A stretch of 64,000 nucleotides of DNA from Lates calcarifer (GCF_001640805.2 NC_066851.1:24018197-24082196); one strand, 5' to 3'. Positions 33,399 to 44,379 are shown, counted from the stretch's first letter. The notes: a model not told the origin generated them from the sequence alone. Numbers and translations: made by a program.

Positions 33399-33400
<2 letters not shown>
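32390..33400. other. AT-rich noncoding stretch
   Basis: AT-rich, with scattered TTAGC words (near 32,880-33,005). No gene or clear element. Confidence 0.4.

Positions 33401-33401
<1 letters not shown>

Positions 33402-33442
<41 letters not shown>
33402..33442. repeat. (TG)n microsatellite, about 41 bp
   Basis: A pure TG run. Confidence 0.95.
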
Positions 33443-33446
<4 letters not shown>

Positions 33447-33587
33447 CAGACACTTAGGCTCTGCAGTAAACACTCATCTCTTATTAACACACCACATCTC
33501 TAAAACATGAAGCTTAGTCGGCGACGGAGGATCCGTCCACCATTCACATCAGCCTGCAGGGGAAATATTTAACACACACTCTGACCC

Positions 33588-33620
33588 ACACACACAGACA
33601 CACACACCTCATGAGTGTGT

Positions 33621-33660
<40 letters not shown>
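33588..33660. repeat. CA/TG near-palindrome
   Basis: A CA run with one CAGACA interruption, then CCTCATGAG, then a TG run with the mirrored TGTCTGTG interruption. The two halves pair almost perfectly around CTCATGAG, a potential cruciform, and the TG arm then extends to 33,660. Confidence 0.85.
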
Positions 33661-33940
33661 TCAGACGAGGGTAATATCTGCTGACTGATGGTGGTGACGA
33701 CAGGAAGGTCCTGAAGCAGCCATCACTAACCAGGACTATAAACACACTGAGGGAGAAAGAGAGGGGAGGGAGTGAGTGTGTGTGTGTGTGTGTCTGCTCT
33801 TGGATAAATATGTCCATTGATTAATTGATTGATTATTATCATGTTACTGATGTCAGGTTGTCACGGTGACGAGCTGCAGCTGTTGAGAGAGTTTGTGTAG
33901 AGAGGGCTGTGTGCGAGACTGTGCGAGCCGAGGTTCAAAG

Positions 33941-33946
<6 letters not shown>

Positions 33947-33978
<32 letters not shown>
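33947..33978. repeat. (TG)n microsatellite, about 32 bp
   Basis: A TG run just upstream of a TTTG run (34,002-34,018) and FB-1 copy 5. Confidence 0.9.
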
Positions 33979-33979
<1 letters not shown>

Positions 33980-34051
33980 AGAAAGAGAGCGAGTTTGCAT
34001 TTTGTTTGTTTGTTTGTTGTGTCTGAGAAAGCAGCACAAAACAGACTGTAT

Positions 34052-34465
34052 ATCAGTACCAGACTCCATTGACAAAACCAGGGATTTAACCAGGAGCTGC
34101 TGGAATACCACTGCCTCCATCTGTTAGTGTGTCTGTGTTACTGTGAGACTTTCAGTGGTGGAAGAAGTAATCAGATACTTCATATGAGTAAAGGTACCAC
34201 ACAATAAAACAAACAAACAAACAAACAGATGGAGGCAGTGGTATTCCAGCAGCTCCTGTGTTCTGTTTGGTAAAATTCCTCTTTTTGTCAGTGGACTCTG
34301 GCATTAATACACAGAGATGTTTCTGGATCTTCCTCTTTAATAAAAAGCTCTGTCTCTGTAGGAATCCTATCATCATGTTGTCAGACTCTTAGTGGACGTA
34401 CTTGAACATGGACGAACGTCCAGTGGATCATACTGCAGCAGTTGTTCAGTGTTCTTGATCAAAAC
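34052..34465 (+). mobile_element. FB-1 fold-back element, copy 5
   Basis: This copy keeps the longest right arm. It starts near TATCAGTACCAGACTCC, runs through GGAGCTGCTGGAATACCACTG, hinge CTTTCAGTGGTGGAAGAAGTAATC, then an AAAC run, GGCAGTGGTATTCCAGCAGCTCC, AAAAAGCTCTGTCTCTGTAGG, ATCATCATGTTGTCAGAC and TTAGTGGACGTACTTGAAC. The outer right arm matches the inverted left arm of copy 2 as far as GTTCTTGATCA. The left outer arm is missing here. Confidence 0.8.
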
Positions 34466-34469
34466 TGAA

Positions 34470-35115
34470 GCTCCTGACCTTTCTGTGCATGGTTTTATAC
34501 ACTGTTTGGATTAGTGCATGAATGAGCAGGCTCCTTTTGGCGATTATTGATTATTATTGAATCTGTCACAGTCTATTTCTAACACCTTTTTCTTTAATCG
34601 TTTTTGTGCTTATTGATAACAGCCAAGCTGCTTCATTTTTGCCTTTAACAATCAGTTTTTAGTTAAATATGATCCTATATTCTTTTTATTTCCTATTTAT
34701 TTATGTTTTTGGAGGGAGAGGTCACGTTTTCAGATCCCGCCTTCGACAGAGGCGTCTTCAGATCAGGATCGAAGGAGTCTGAGCCTCGAAACAGCTTGCA
34801 GACTCGACCTCTGACCTTACAGTTTGCCGGTCGTAACCTTGATCCGAAGCTTTGCTTCTTTTTTTTCCTTTCTTTTTTTTAAAACCGCTGACTTCACCGT
34901 GAGTCACCGAGACGACGAAGCTAAACGTGGAAGCAAAACAAACATTTTAACGATCTGAAACTTCCTGATGAAGACGGAGAGAGAGGGAGGAGAGGAAGAG
35001 GAGGGGGATAAAAAGGAAAAGCGAGGATGTAAAGCGAGATGTAACTTGAGAGACAGAGGTGCGAGTTAATGTGTCCATCTCTCTGAGTGTGTGTGCAGTC
35101 TATTTATCCATCACA
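34470..35115. other. Noncoding stretch, no gene seen
   Basis: An AT-rich left half, a T run near 34,857-34,880 and a purine-rich patch near 34,975-35,040. No feature is assignable. Confidence 0.4.
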
Positions 35116-35116
35116 G

Positions 35117-35120
<4 letters not shown>

Positions 35121-35147
<27 letters not shown>
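35121..35147. repeat. (TG)n microsatellite, about 27 bp
   Basis: A pure TG run at the left edge of a candidate regulatory island. Confidence 0.9.
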
Positions 35148-35149
35148 TG

Positions 35150-35475
35150 TAAGGCGATTACAGATCTGGAAGCTTTGGTTACATTCCCCTCTCTCATCCT
35201 GCCATCCTGTCCGACCAAACGGCGGTGGGTTTGATGGTTTTAGTGCCTCTCCGCTCGATGCAAATCTCATCACCAGTTTTTAGACACGAACACTGGGAAG
35301 CGACAAACAGAAACCGGAGAGAGGCCGCATTAACGCCGCCGCGGCTCCTTCAAGAAAAAGAAAAAGGAAACCAGAGGCTGAAAATATGGCGTCGGGTTTC
35401 AGCCGTTTGGAAAATATCCTCAATTTGATCAAAAATTTATAATGTGACTTTTAGAGCAGCTTGGGTTTCCTGGAG
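35150..35475. promoter_or_regulatory. Candidate conserved element with POU octamer (35.2-35.5 kb)
   Basis: GGCGATTACAGATCTGG, a perfect octamer ATGCAAAT at 35,258-35,265 inside GATGCAAATCTCATCACC, CGCATTAACGCCGCCGCGG, GGAAAATATCCTCAATTTGATC and AATTTATAATGTG. It is repeat-free and CpG-retaining over about 320 bp. The frames through it are short and without domain. Confidence 0.45.
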
Positions 35476-35782
35476 GCTGCTGCTGCACATTATACAGCTC
35501 CTTTAATGTGGTTAACACACTTTAACACACCGCGCTGCCCTGCACTCTGTGTGTGTGTGTGTGTGTGTTAATGCAATATGACTCGACACGTGAGCGTGTA
35601 TGTGTGTGTGTGCAGTGGTGTAAAAAGTTATTAATACGTATAATTTTCTGGACAACAAGTTAGAGGAGAATGTTTCTGATTTAAGACTGACTGCGGGCTG
35701 TTTTTGTTAATTCAGCAAATAAAATACCTGAGAGGTTGTATTAGCAGCTGTATTTTGTGACAAAGGCTGGTGCAGGACTGAT

Positions 35783-35994
35783 CCTAAAACCAGGACGTAA
35801 GTTAGCATGTTAGCATGTTAGCTCTTCCTGTTGTCAGTGTGTTTCTGGTTAAATGTCTGAAATAAGGTCTGTGGTTTTAACACAAGCTCAAGACATTTTC
35901 AGGTTTTATTCTCCGACATAAAATGGGTCAGTAAATCCCCCACTCCTGATGTTTGAAGCTTTTACGTGTCTTAAAAAAGGCGGTTGCTAACGAG
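35783..35994 (+). repeat. Dispersed repeat DR-2, copy 2
   Basis: It differs from 49,283-49,497 by only about three changes over roughly 212 bp, from CCTAAAACCAGGA through GCTAACGAGT. It contains the triplicated GTTAGCAT words and CATTTTCAGGTTTTATTCTCC. Near-identity over 13.5 kb points to recent duplication or an active mobile family. No frame, no inverted ends. Confidence 0.85.
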
Positions 35995-36101
35995 TCATAG
36001 CAAGCTTCTCGACTTCTTAAGTAAAATATTAACAAATTATTCACTAATCTTGTTTCTCAGTGTCAAAGTCTTATTTTATTTATTAATTTTCCTAATGCAT
36101 A

Positions 36102-36129
36102 CACACATATATATACATATATATATATA
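36102..36129. repeat. AT-rich simple repeat
   Basis: ACACACATATATATACATATATATATATA; mixed CA and TA dinucleotides. Confidence 0.8.
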
Positions 36130-36334
36130 AAGTTGTGTCAGTAATTAACTAAAACAGCCGAAGCAGGAAGAAACTCAGCACTTGTTGGGGACTACTTTCA
36201 GCGGCGGATGAATCCACGTTTGATGCTCTAGTGAGTATTTGTGGCAGCAGGACAGTGTGTGTGATGAAGATAATGATATATTTTGTTCAATGGCACCTTC
36301 CATGACACTAAAGGTCATCTTAGATCACAAACAT

Positions 36335-36425
36335 ACAATAACTAGAACTGATGAAGCCTTTCAGATGAGAGGTGAAACGTCTTCAAGAAACCTAAAGGAG
36401 TCCAGTTGCCTTCAACCTGTTGGAT
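36335..36425 (+). repeat. Teleost dispersed repeat tail (GATGAAGCCTTTCAGATGAGAGG type)
   Basis: GATGAAGCCTTTCAGATGAG, AGGTGAAACGTCTTCAAGAAAC and GTCCAGTTGCCTTCAACC form a word set common at the 3' side of fish retroelements. No reverse-transcriptase frame lies nearby. Recognised from memory. Confidence 0.5.
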
Positions 36426-36479
36426 TAATCTGTTTGACACATCTGACGACCTGAAAGTTTTCTTGGATCCACACTTTTA

Positions 36480-36750
36480 TTTTCTCTGTATTTCACTTGT
36501 CTTTTCTTCCTCTCTGCAACCTTTTCTTTTAACAGTCACTTCTGCAGCTCATCCATCTTCCCCTCTCCTCCGGTATTTATCCATATTTTATGTTTTTTCT
36601 CACTTTTCATCGTCTCTTCTTTCGTTTGTTTGTTGCTCTGTTTTCTCTGATCTGTCTTTTCTTTCACCTGTTTTGATTTCGCTTTTTACTTTCCTTCCTC
36701 CCCTCTTTCCCTCTCTCTTCCTCTCCCTCCCCTTCCCTCCCCCCTCGGTG
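36480..36750. repeat. Pyrimidine-rich tract
   Basis: A C/T-rich plus strand that generates a spurious 244-codon Phe/Ser/Leu/Pro frame (36,406-37,140). Noncoding. Confidence 0.6.
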
Positions 36751-37165
36751 CCGCCGTGTTTATGTTTCACTTCATATCGAGTTGTTCCTCTGCTGGTATC
36801 AATATTGTTCGCTGCCTGCGAATCAATAAGCAGGAATAAAAACTTTACCAACCCAATCAATTACGCCCACTTCATTTTCATAACTCGACTCCATCGTCCT
36901 CGTCGCCGCGACAACAGCCTGATGATACGGACGCTCTCCTGGGACGTGAGCCTCCCCTCTCTAACCCCTCCTTCATCCTCACCCGTCCTCCTCCCCCTCC
37001 CCCCTCTATCCTGCTGCATTAGGTCCAGAATTGTTAACGAGGTATCGGATTCTGCGATGATGGACGTTACAACGAGACACTTTGAGAAAAATCTGAGGCC
37101 GGATCGGTTTACATCTAAAACGACGGGATGGGATCAATAACAATATTTTCCCTGGAAAACAGCAG
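36750..37165. promoter_or_regulatory. Strong candidate conserved noncoding element (36.8-37.15 kb)
   Basis: Two motif-rich blocks separated by a CCTCC-rich spacer. Block 1 has GTTTATGTTTCACTTCATATCG, GGTATCAATATTGTTCGC, GCGAATCAATAAGCAGGAATAAAAAC and CCCAATCAATTACGCCC. Block 2 has GGTCCAGAATTGTTAACGAGG, CGGATCGGTTTACATC and GGGATCAATAACAATATTTTCC. ATCAATA words (ONECUT-type) and ACAAT/ATTGT words (SOX-type) recur. CpG is retained. A following GCATTCATTTTTAATGG-like word continues the AT motifs to about 37,225. Confidence 0.45.
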
Positions 37166-37224
37166 CCTCCCCCCCCCCACCCCTCACCCATCCACTTTAA
37201 AAGCCCTTCCACATTCATTTTTAA

Positions 37225-37435
37225 TGGGCGGTGGGGTTAGCAGGGTTAGCAGGCTGCGCGGTTAGCGGCGGCGGCGGAAGGCTAATATGCCGACAGCTGT
37301 GCCGCACGCCGGTGCGAAGACGCCGTTTGGGTCCGCGGGGAGGAGGAGGGGAGGAAGGGGGGAGGTCAGTGTCAGCGGCTAATTGGTTCCTTGGCTGTGA
37401 CACTCGATCCGGCTGATCCAATCAGAGGAGACAGG
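37225..37435. promoter_or_regulatory. CpG-rich island-like segment
   Basis: GGTTAGC is repeated four times (37,235-37,267). It is followed by CGGCGGCGGCGG, GCCGCACGCCGGTGCG, GTCCGCGGGGAGG, then GCGGCTAATTGGTTCC and CTGATCCAATCAG. CpG density is high for this window. It could be a regulatory island, or a small unmethylated island without a gene. Confidence 0.35.
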
Positions 37436-37730
37436 ATGGAGACACAGAAAAGAGTCTTACATCCAGGGGTTAGATGAAGTAACAGAAAACACCTCATAAT
37501 GTGATGAAATCCAAACTGCAGCCTCAGAAATGACCACACACCAGAACCAGATCCTCATAAAAACTCTGTCTCAGATGTTTATGACATTAAAATGATGTCA
37601 TGTAGACCGGACCAGATCCACCAGACCAAACAGCACCGCTTCAAATTCACCACCAACAACAAACCAGCATCCAGGACGACTCCAAATCGATATCCTCTGC
37701 TCTGCGCGAAAAGACCAGAACCAGCAGCAG

Positions 37731-38340
37731 TGGAGAGTAACTGAGTACTTTTACTCAAGTACTTAGGCGAAATTTTGCAGTACTTTACAGCTGTAACTAG
37801 TTACTGTACAAAGTTAAATTTTACATTAAAACATAAAACACTATTAAAACTGGCGAATCAGGACTTTGTTTTGCCTTCTTTCCCATGAATCATGTGAAGA
37901 CCCCTCAGATTTATCTGGTGACCCTTTGGAGGGGCCCAACCCTCAGGTTGGGAACCAGTGGACTAAACTATCTGACCGTATCTGATGTAGTTAAACCAGC
38001 TCCACCTGCAGCAGCTACAGCAGGAAAATACCACGGAAACATCGATGACTCAGGATCAATGATCTGATCAGAGATCAATCACAGTACAACAAGTACTTTT
38101 ACTGTCATACTTTAACTACATGAAGTACTTTTACTGTCATACTTTAACTACATGAAGTACTTTTACTGTCATACATGAAGCTGTGAATACTTGTGTACTT
38201 TTACTTTCGATACTTCAGCTACACAAAACTGATACTTGTGCATTTTTACTCAGGTAAAAAAAAGAAGTTTGATTGCCATATATTTACTTGTAATGGAGTA
38301 TTTTTTTACTTTGTTGTATTGGTACATGAAGGATGCAGAT
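37731..38340 (+). mobile_element. Teleost GAGTACTTTTACTCAAGTACTTAG dispersed element, long copy
   Basis: Starts with CAGTGGAGAGTAACTGAGTACTTTTAC. It passes through GGAGGGGCCCAACCCTCAGG, GTTGGGAACCAGTGGACTAAAC, CCAGCTCCACCTGCAGCAGC and GATACTTCAGCTACA, and ends in TTTACTTGTAATGGAGTATTTTTTTAC and GTATTGGTAC. This is the ordered sequence of a very common fish non-autonomous repeat, recognised from memory. The distal ACTTCTTCCACCACTG end is missing. It has no open frame. Confidence 0.75.
38091..38177. repeat. 32-bp tandem repeat inside the dispersed element
   Basis: The unit beginning AAGTACTTTTACTGTCATAC and ending ACTACATG occurs at 38,091 and 38,123, and partially at 38,155. Local expansion within the element. 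Confidence 0.9.
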
Positions 38341-38344
38341 GCTT

Positions 38345-39590
38345 CTTGCATCATTGAGTATGGAGCTGAGCAGCAGACAGACCAGCTGACACACAGGACA
38401 TCCTACACCATCCTCTGCTGGTGGTCTCACTCTGCCTGACCTCAGATCTGCTGAATCTGATCCTGACACTAATGAACCGGCCAATTTGTAACACGCCGGC
38501 CTCTTGATGTATTATACCAATTAAGATTTACATTTTTGTTTAAAGAAGAGGAAAAGAAAAAAGAATAATGCTATTTTTAATTTTGCTGATATTTTTTAGG
38601 AATTTGTTCATTGTTTACAGAATGCAGTCAAATCTGAACACACAGACATGATCCACACATTTTTAGATTCTGTGTGAATCCACTTTATATGTTTCATGTG
38701 ATTTCCATTGAGGAATAACTCAAATAAAAGACGCTCCATCTAGCTGCAGAACTTCCTGAGTATCATGAAGTTTTCTTCAGTATCACAATAATCCAGTAAC
38801 AGTCGTCTGTACATTTGTGAGTTCACAAACAGAAGCTGCTGATAAATAACTTGTTAACTTTTAAAGGGGTTAATTTGCCAAAATGTAAAAAAAAACAGGC
38901 GAAAAATAAAAATGTTGTAGCCTACAACTAACTCAGTGACTTCATACAAACGTTAAACTTCGTGTTTGTGTCTCTAAAATTATGGGACTTTGGACTTTGA
39001 GCATCATTATCACCAAGTAAGACTGAGAATAATAATCAGAGTTTAAAACTCCATTAAAATGAAAACTATATGCTACAGGACATCACTTTGGTTTCCACCT
39101 TTGTGTCTACAGTTTGGGGAAGACTGTGATAAAAAGACATCTGTCCTGACAGTCGTGTTTAAACGGCGCTGAAGCAGCGAGGCGTGAAAACATCACGAAG
39201 CCAAGATCAGAGACTCTGAGAGAGTCTGAGAGACTCTGAGAGACTCTTGAGTCTGTCAACCACTCGACCCCGAACTCAAGCACTGCTGAAGAGGGGTCAA
39301 ACACACACTCCACAGGGGAGGGCTGTATTTTGTCTGCAGGGTCAAAAGGAGGATTAACCCTCGGATGCTGCAGTGACATCCTCACTTCCTGTTGGTCAGC
39401 TGACCTCACACTTCACTTTAAAAAGAGGAGATGAGCTGGACGGATCCTCTGAAGGACGCAGCCAACAAAGGTTTGACCTCCAGACGACCTGAAGACTGAA
39501 GCTTCTCGTTTCGACTGAGCCGGTTTAACCTCAGAGAGATCAAAACTAACTGTCCATTTAGAGGCTTCTTTCAAGTTTAAATGTCTCATC
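38345..39590. other. Noncoding stretch, no gene seen
   Basis: Mixed AT-rich sequence with a short GAGAGTCTGAGAGACTCTGAGAG run at about 39,209-39,245. The frame at 39,107-39,409 on the minus strand has no known domain. Confidence 0.4.
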
Positions 39591-39599
39591 AGAAGTTAG

Positions 39600-40075
39600 A
39601 GACAACTACAACTCAAAGTAAACTTAATGACTCCAGGCTAAATTAAACGTATAATAACTTAATCACAAATTAAACTCAACTCATGTTATCTCAGATTAAA
39701 CTAAACTGGAGTGAACTGCCATCAACTCAAACTAGATCATACATTTCTACACTCAGCGTATTTTAAATAAAGTTAATGCAAACTAAACTCAGACTAATCT
39801 AAACTTCTCCAAACTCAAGTTGAGCTCAAGTCAACCCAATGTGAACTAATGTAAACTCAAGTTAAACTAAACCTAATTCAATTAAACTGAACTTGCCTAA
39901 ATATAAAAAATCAACTCTGACTCATCTCAAACTACATTAAACTATAATTCAGGTTTAACTTAAACTCAGGTTTAAGTTAACTAATGTTAACTTCTTAACT
40001 TAAACCTAAAGTAACTAACCTAAACTGAACTCAACTAAATTCAACTCCGACTAAACTAGTTGAGCTTTAATCATC
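39600..40075. repeat. Cryptic AACTCAAACTAA low-complexity array
   Basis: Over about 470 bp, variants of AACTAAACTCAA, AAACTCAAGTTAAACT and GTTAACTTAAACT recur without fixed period. Some words are inverted (GTTTAACTTAAAC). It looks like a long-decayed short-unit satellite. Confidence 0.6.
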
Positions 40076-40489
40076 CCAGAATGATTCTGATCTTGCCAAC
40101 AGAAATCAGCATTTTCAACTCAAGGCCCAATTCACTTGTTTCAGACCTCTCAAGTATATACCATGGTCTTCATCAGGACAGGTAGTGTTAAAGTGCTCAG
40201 AATATTGATGCTGCTGATGAAGGCTGTGTGATATGCTCAAAAGCTCCAGAACAAGTGAGTAAGTGGACCCTGAGTTGTCAGTGGAAATAAAATCAAATTG
40301 AAGAGTGAAGGTGTCATTTCAGTCGGATATAAATAAGATCTGAGATGCATCAGGCTCCGCCCACACAGTGTGACTGACAGGTGTTGTCTGAAACAGGAAG
40401 TGATGAAGAGGAGGAAGAAGAGGAGGAGGTGGAGGAGGGGGCGGAGGATCTTCTCGTCGTCTGATGTCGTGGTGATTCATCGTCTGAGC

Positions 40490-40588
40490 GACAAAATGGC
40501 TTCCTGCTGCAGCGACGCTGTCAGCAATTAGAGCGAGTTTAACACGTCTTTGTCTCACTGCAAATTACTGTTCACAGTGCTATTAATT

Positions 40589-40590
<2 letters not shown>
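40490..40590. promoter_or_regulatory. Candidate conserved noncoding element (40.5 kb)
   Basis: ACAAAATGGCTTCCTGCTGC, GCTGTCAGCAATTAGAGCG, TCACTGCAAATTACTGTTC and GTGCTATTAATTTACTC form a 100-bp island ending at a TG tract (40,594-40,625). CAATTAG, AAATTAC and ATTAAT are homeodomain-type cores. Confidence 0.4.

Positions 40591-40593
<3 letters not shown>

Positions 40594-40625
<32 letters not shown>
40594..40625. repeat. (TG)n microsatellite, about 32 bp
   Basis: A pure TG run. Confidence 0.95.
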
Positions 40626-40626
<1 letters not shown>

Positions 40627-40909
40627 AGGCCCTGCTTGAATCCTGCTGAGAGTTACAGTGAAAACCACTACACATCATCCTGGGAATCACATCCGTTTTT
40701 CTCTTTCCCTCTCGTCTTTTTCTCCCTCCACGTCTTTCGTTGTCTCTCTTTCCATCTCTTTTCTATCTCTCCCTCTTGTTATACCTTCTCTTCCTCTTCA
40801 CGTCTAACGAATCATCTTTATATAAGTTCTGACAATTACAAGTAAAACATACGAGTAAGAGAGTTATCTGGTTTCATCCATTAACGAAGAGGCAGCTGAT
40901 GTAGCTACA

Positions 40910-41130
40910 GGTACAGAATCTGACTGAGAACGACCACAAAGAAATGCAAAATTACTAAACAGAGATGCAAAATATCTACAGGGATGGAATATGAAACGCC
41001 GTAATATGACCACAAAACAAGGCAAGATGATCATGAAACAATGTGATATGACCACAAAACGATGCAGTATGATCAGAAAGATAGAAAAGGGCCAAGAAAC
41101 GATGTGAAACGATCACAGATGCAGAAATTA
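40910..41130. repeat. Degenerate GACCACAAAACAATGC minisatellite
   Basis: GACCACAAAGAAATGCAAAATTAC, ATGACCACAAAACAAGGC, ATGACCACAAAACGATGC and relatives recur at 20-26 bp. Same family as 10.28 and 28.06 kb. Confidence 0.75.
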
Positions 41131-41394
41131 GTCTCGCTATAATGAAGAAGTTTGTTGCTTTGGACAGAAGCTGAGTGACTGCAGTGCTTTTTTTTCTTCA
41201 TGCTTCATCTTCAACGATGAAAAACAAACATCTTTAAAGAGGCTGAAGTTTTACTTTTATCTCTCTGCTGAGTCCGAACCTTCACTTTTAGCAGCGTGTT
41301 CCTTTTCTTCTCTTCCTCCATTTCAATCTTTCTCTTATCTCTCACCAGCTTTTCTCTCCTCCTCCTCTCCATCCCTTGTTCCGCCCCCTCCCCT

Positions 41395-41520
41395 CTCTCT
41401 CTCTCTCTCTCTGTAATTGCATCAGTTTTTTTCTCCTCTCTAATATTTGATCTGTTTCTCCTCCATAAAGTGTCTCATTAAAATTAATCACAGGCTGTAT
41501 TATATCGCTACCTGTGGTGA
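41395..41520. promoter_or_regulatory. Candidate conserved noncoding element (41.4 kb)
   Basis: After a CT run (41,396-41,411) come GTAATTGCATCAG, CTAATATTTGATCTG, GTCTCATTAAAATTAATCACAGG and GTATTATATCGC. AT-motif-rich, repeat-free, about 105 bp. A TG run and a run of about 13 G follow at 41,574-41,621. Confidence 0.35.
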
Positions 41521-41524
41521 AAAG

Positions 41525-43310
41525 TGACAGATTTGCCGATTGCTGCCGTTCGGTTGAAGGAGGTAGAGTGTGTGTGGTGTGTGTGTGTGTGTGTGGTGTG
41601 AAAGGCAGGGGGGGGGGGGGTTGAAGTCAAAATGGCATCGCGCTCTGTGTCAAAATCACTTGAGAAAAACTGGAAAAAAAATAAATTCACCAGGTTCATT
41701 TGCTCTTTAATTTTACACCAGAAAAACCACGTCATCGATTCCTTTCTTTGTTTGTTTTTGAACGTCACTTTCATGTTCAGCTGTTCTCAGGTAAAACCTG
41801 TAAAGGGGAAAACGGTCGTTCTAATGAGATTAGACTTTGTTCAAAAAAGAGGGAAAATGCTGACAGTTCAGCTTCTGCCATGTGACTTTAAATATGAATA
41901 AAATCTCTACAGACTCATGCAGTCGCTCTGTTTAAAGCTGCGTTAAAAACAAACAAAACTATACTTTATATTTGAGCACAGTAACAGTACCTCAATGCAA
42001 CGTGACTGCGAAACAACACAAATAGTTTTACTACTGCTGGAGTGTTAAAAGTACACACATCATATGAGCGACAACCTGAGGATCCAAACACACCAGACAT
42101 GTCCTGCTGGTTATCAGTCAGTGGACGGAATAACGCTCCAAACTTTAGCCAGGAGAAAAAGTCATTTGAATGAGCGAGCTCCCTGAAATAACTGTCCACT
42201 GTGTCTGCTAACCACTAGTCGGTAGCTAATGTTAGCACTTTGGATCTCGCTCTGCAAAGCTTTACTTTGACACTACACTGCAGAACCTGACTGGAGCTTC
42301 ACCCCACAGTGAAGCTGTTTTTCACCTTTATATTTCACCTTAAAACCTGTTTACTTTTTTCATTTTGACATTCTGTATTAACACATCGGACCTAAAATCA
42401 CACAAAAAACATAAAATCTGAGCAGAAAACATTTGATTTTTTCCCTGTGAAAAACACAAACCTGTTTAATGAAATGTCAGAATGCAAATAGAAATTGTAA
42501 ATTTCAAAAACTTATGTAGAAATTTAGCAAACAACAAAGTTAGATGCAACTATTTACATTAAAATGCAGACAATGCTTTGGGCGTTTTTGTACAACTATT
42601 TATAAAACAATCAGGTGTCACAATGATGCCACACAAACTCTTCAAACACAAATCCCGTCTTCCTCAGCAACCAAATGCTGCGCGTTGCACATCATTTTTT
42701 GATGCAGGGTGTAAATTATTAATCATAAGTCTGGTCTTACTTGGCCTATCAACACGATTTAAAAACTGGGATAAAGTTTGAAGTTCACTTCTGACACAGG
42801 TTGAAACACATGTTGCTGCTACCGCACCGGCATCTTTAATCTTACTTCTACTTCTACTTGAGTCACTCTATTAGAGAGTAGCAGTGCTCTCACTTCTACT
42901 GTTCCTGTTTACACTGAATCCCACAGTTAACTTGTAAAGTGACGTACGTGACGTTTAGAAACGAGGTGATTTAAAGGACCAAACTAACGGCTGAGCGTCC
43001 AGTTTTAACCCAAACATGTGGCCGTGTGTTGACCCTCCCACCTCCCGCCGCTCAGGCTGCAGACGCTCAGTTTGAAGCCGCGACACATTCAGAGAAGAAA
43101 GAAAAGAGGACGAAACAGCTTAAAGTCTTTTAGAGGAAAAAACTGTTTAACCTCCGCTGACCTGCCGACTCTGATTAAAGGAAGATTCCACTGTTGGTTT
43201 TTTCTCCCTCTGTCAACCTGCTGTTTGCCTCGCCAGCCTCTTAACCCCGATCACCTCAACACACTCACAGGAAACAAGGAAACACAACAGCCCAAAGACA
43301 CAGCAGGTAG
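41525..43310. other. Noncoding stretch, no gene seen
   Basis: Contains a G run at about 41,609-41,621, AT-rich sequence and several short frames without domains (for example 41,632-41,901 and 42,578-42,781). I find no supported exon. Confidence 0.45.
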
Positions 43311-43312
43311 AT

Positions 43313-43340
43313 GTGTGTGTGTGTGTGTGTGTGTTGTGTG
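43313..43340. repeat. TG microsatellite
   Basis: A short TG run ending in TTGTGTGTTTG. Confidence 0.85.
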
Positions 43341-43654
43341 TTTGTTGTGTCCTGCCGAGCTGCTGACCTGCTGATCGACCAATCCACTAATTAGCAGCTT
43401 TGTCTCTCTCACCGCTGGCAGCCCCAGCTCCGCCTCTGATTGGCTGAGGGGAGGAAGTAAACAGCAGCTTTGTTTTGGAGGAAATGAGTTTGTCTCTTTG
43501 TGTCCATTAAAGTAGAAAAGAGGAGGTTTGTGTTTGCAGGTGAGCTGTTGTTTCTTCTTTTCCTCTCTAGAGTTGAAGTAAGAGGTCGCTCACACACTTT
43601 AGTTAAAATAAAATATAAAACATCCTTTAGTCTCTTTGAATCAACAGAAACATC

Positions 43655-43875
43655 CACAAAACTCCCTTAAACATCCTTAAATTTCATTCTAAAAAACATT
43701 TTAAACTCTCCCTTAAACATCCAGAAAACTGAAACTCTCTGCATCAATTAAAACTCCTGTAAACATCCTTAAATCTCCTTGAATGGTCTGAAAAACCCTT
43801 GACATTCCTGGAATTATTCTTGAATCATCCGACACATCTTCAAAACTCCCTGAAATATTATTAAATCTCCTTGAA
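43655..43875. repeat. Degenerate CTTAAACATCCTTGAATCTCC minisatellite
   Basis: CCCTTAAACATCC, CCTGTAAACATCCTTAAATCTCCTTGAAT, AATTATTCTTGAATCATCC and ATTAAATCTCCTTGAATC recur over 220 bp at roughly 18-22 bp. The 60-codon minus-strand frame is a by-product. Confidence 0.65.
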
Positions 43876-43876
43876 T

Positions 43877-43953
43877 CAGACCTTATTTCAGACATTTAAT
43901 CAAAACACACTGACTTGGATGAGGAACAGAGTGCTAACATGCTAACATGCTAA
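43877..43953 (-). repeat. Dispersed repeat DR-2, copy 3 (reverse, partial)
   Basis: GACCTTATTTCAGACATTTAATCAAAACACACTGACTT and GCTAACATGCTAACATGCTAAC correspond to the left third of the copies at 35.8 and 49.3 kb. Confidence 0.7.
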
Positions 43954-44326
43954 CTCACTCCCCACAGTTGGAGTGTTTCTGACAGAGCGAGGTGTGTTCT
44001 CTTCAGCTTCATGTCAGTTTCAGGAGTCACATTCATCCATGAACTTTAATGAAGTCGGACTGTGTCAGATTTAGTGTCGACAGCTGTTATTTCAGTGTCA
44101 GATACTTATTTAATCAACATTTAGGTAAATAAAAGATCTGGATCAGCCGGGACCGAGGCTCAAAAACCTGACTGGATCAAGCTTGTGCAGTTAAGTTTAT
44201 TTAAGCCTAACTTCCTTGGTTGTTTGGGTTTATATTTTCTCAAGGCGTCCGTTCTGTTTGTCTGGAAACGACTTCAGGAAAATTCAAGAACTTCTTTTCT
44301 TGTTTTCAGCAGAATGACCTACAGTC

Positions 44327-44379
44327 CCTCCATCCATCCATCCATCCATCCATCCATCCATCCTTCCTTCCTTCCTTCC
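44327..44379. repeat. (TCCA)n then (TTCC)n tetranucleotide microsatellite
   Basis: Eight to nine CCAT units are followed by about four TTCC units. Confidence 0.95.

Noticed and set aside
36406..37140. 244-codon plus-strand open frame
   Set aside because: The first half is a pyrimidine tract; the second half runs through a CNE candidate. No domain, and no reason to prefer it over other frames.
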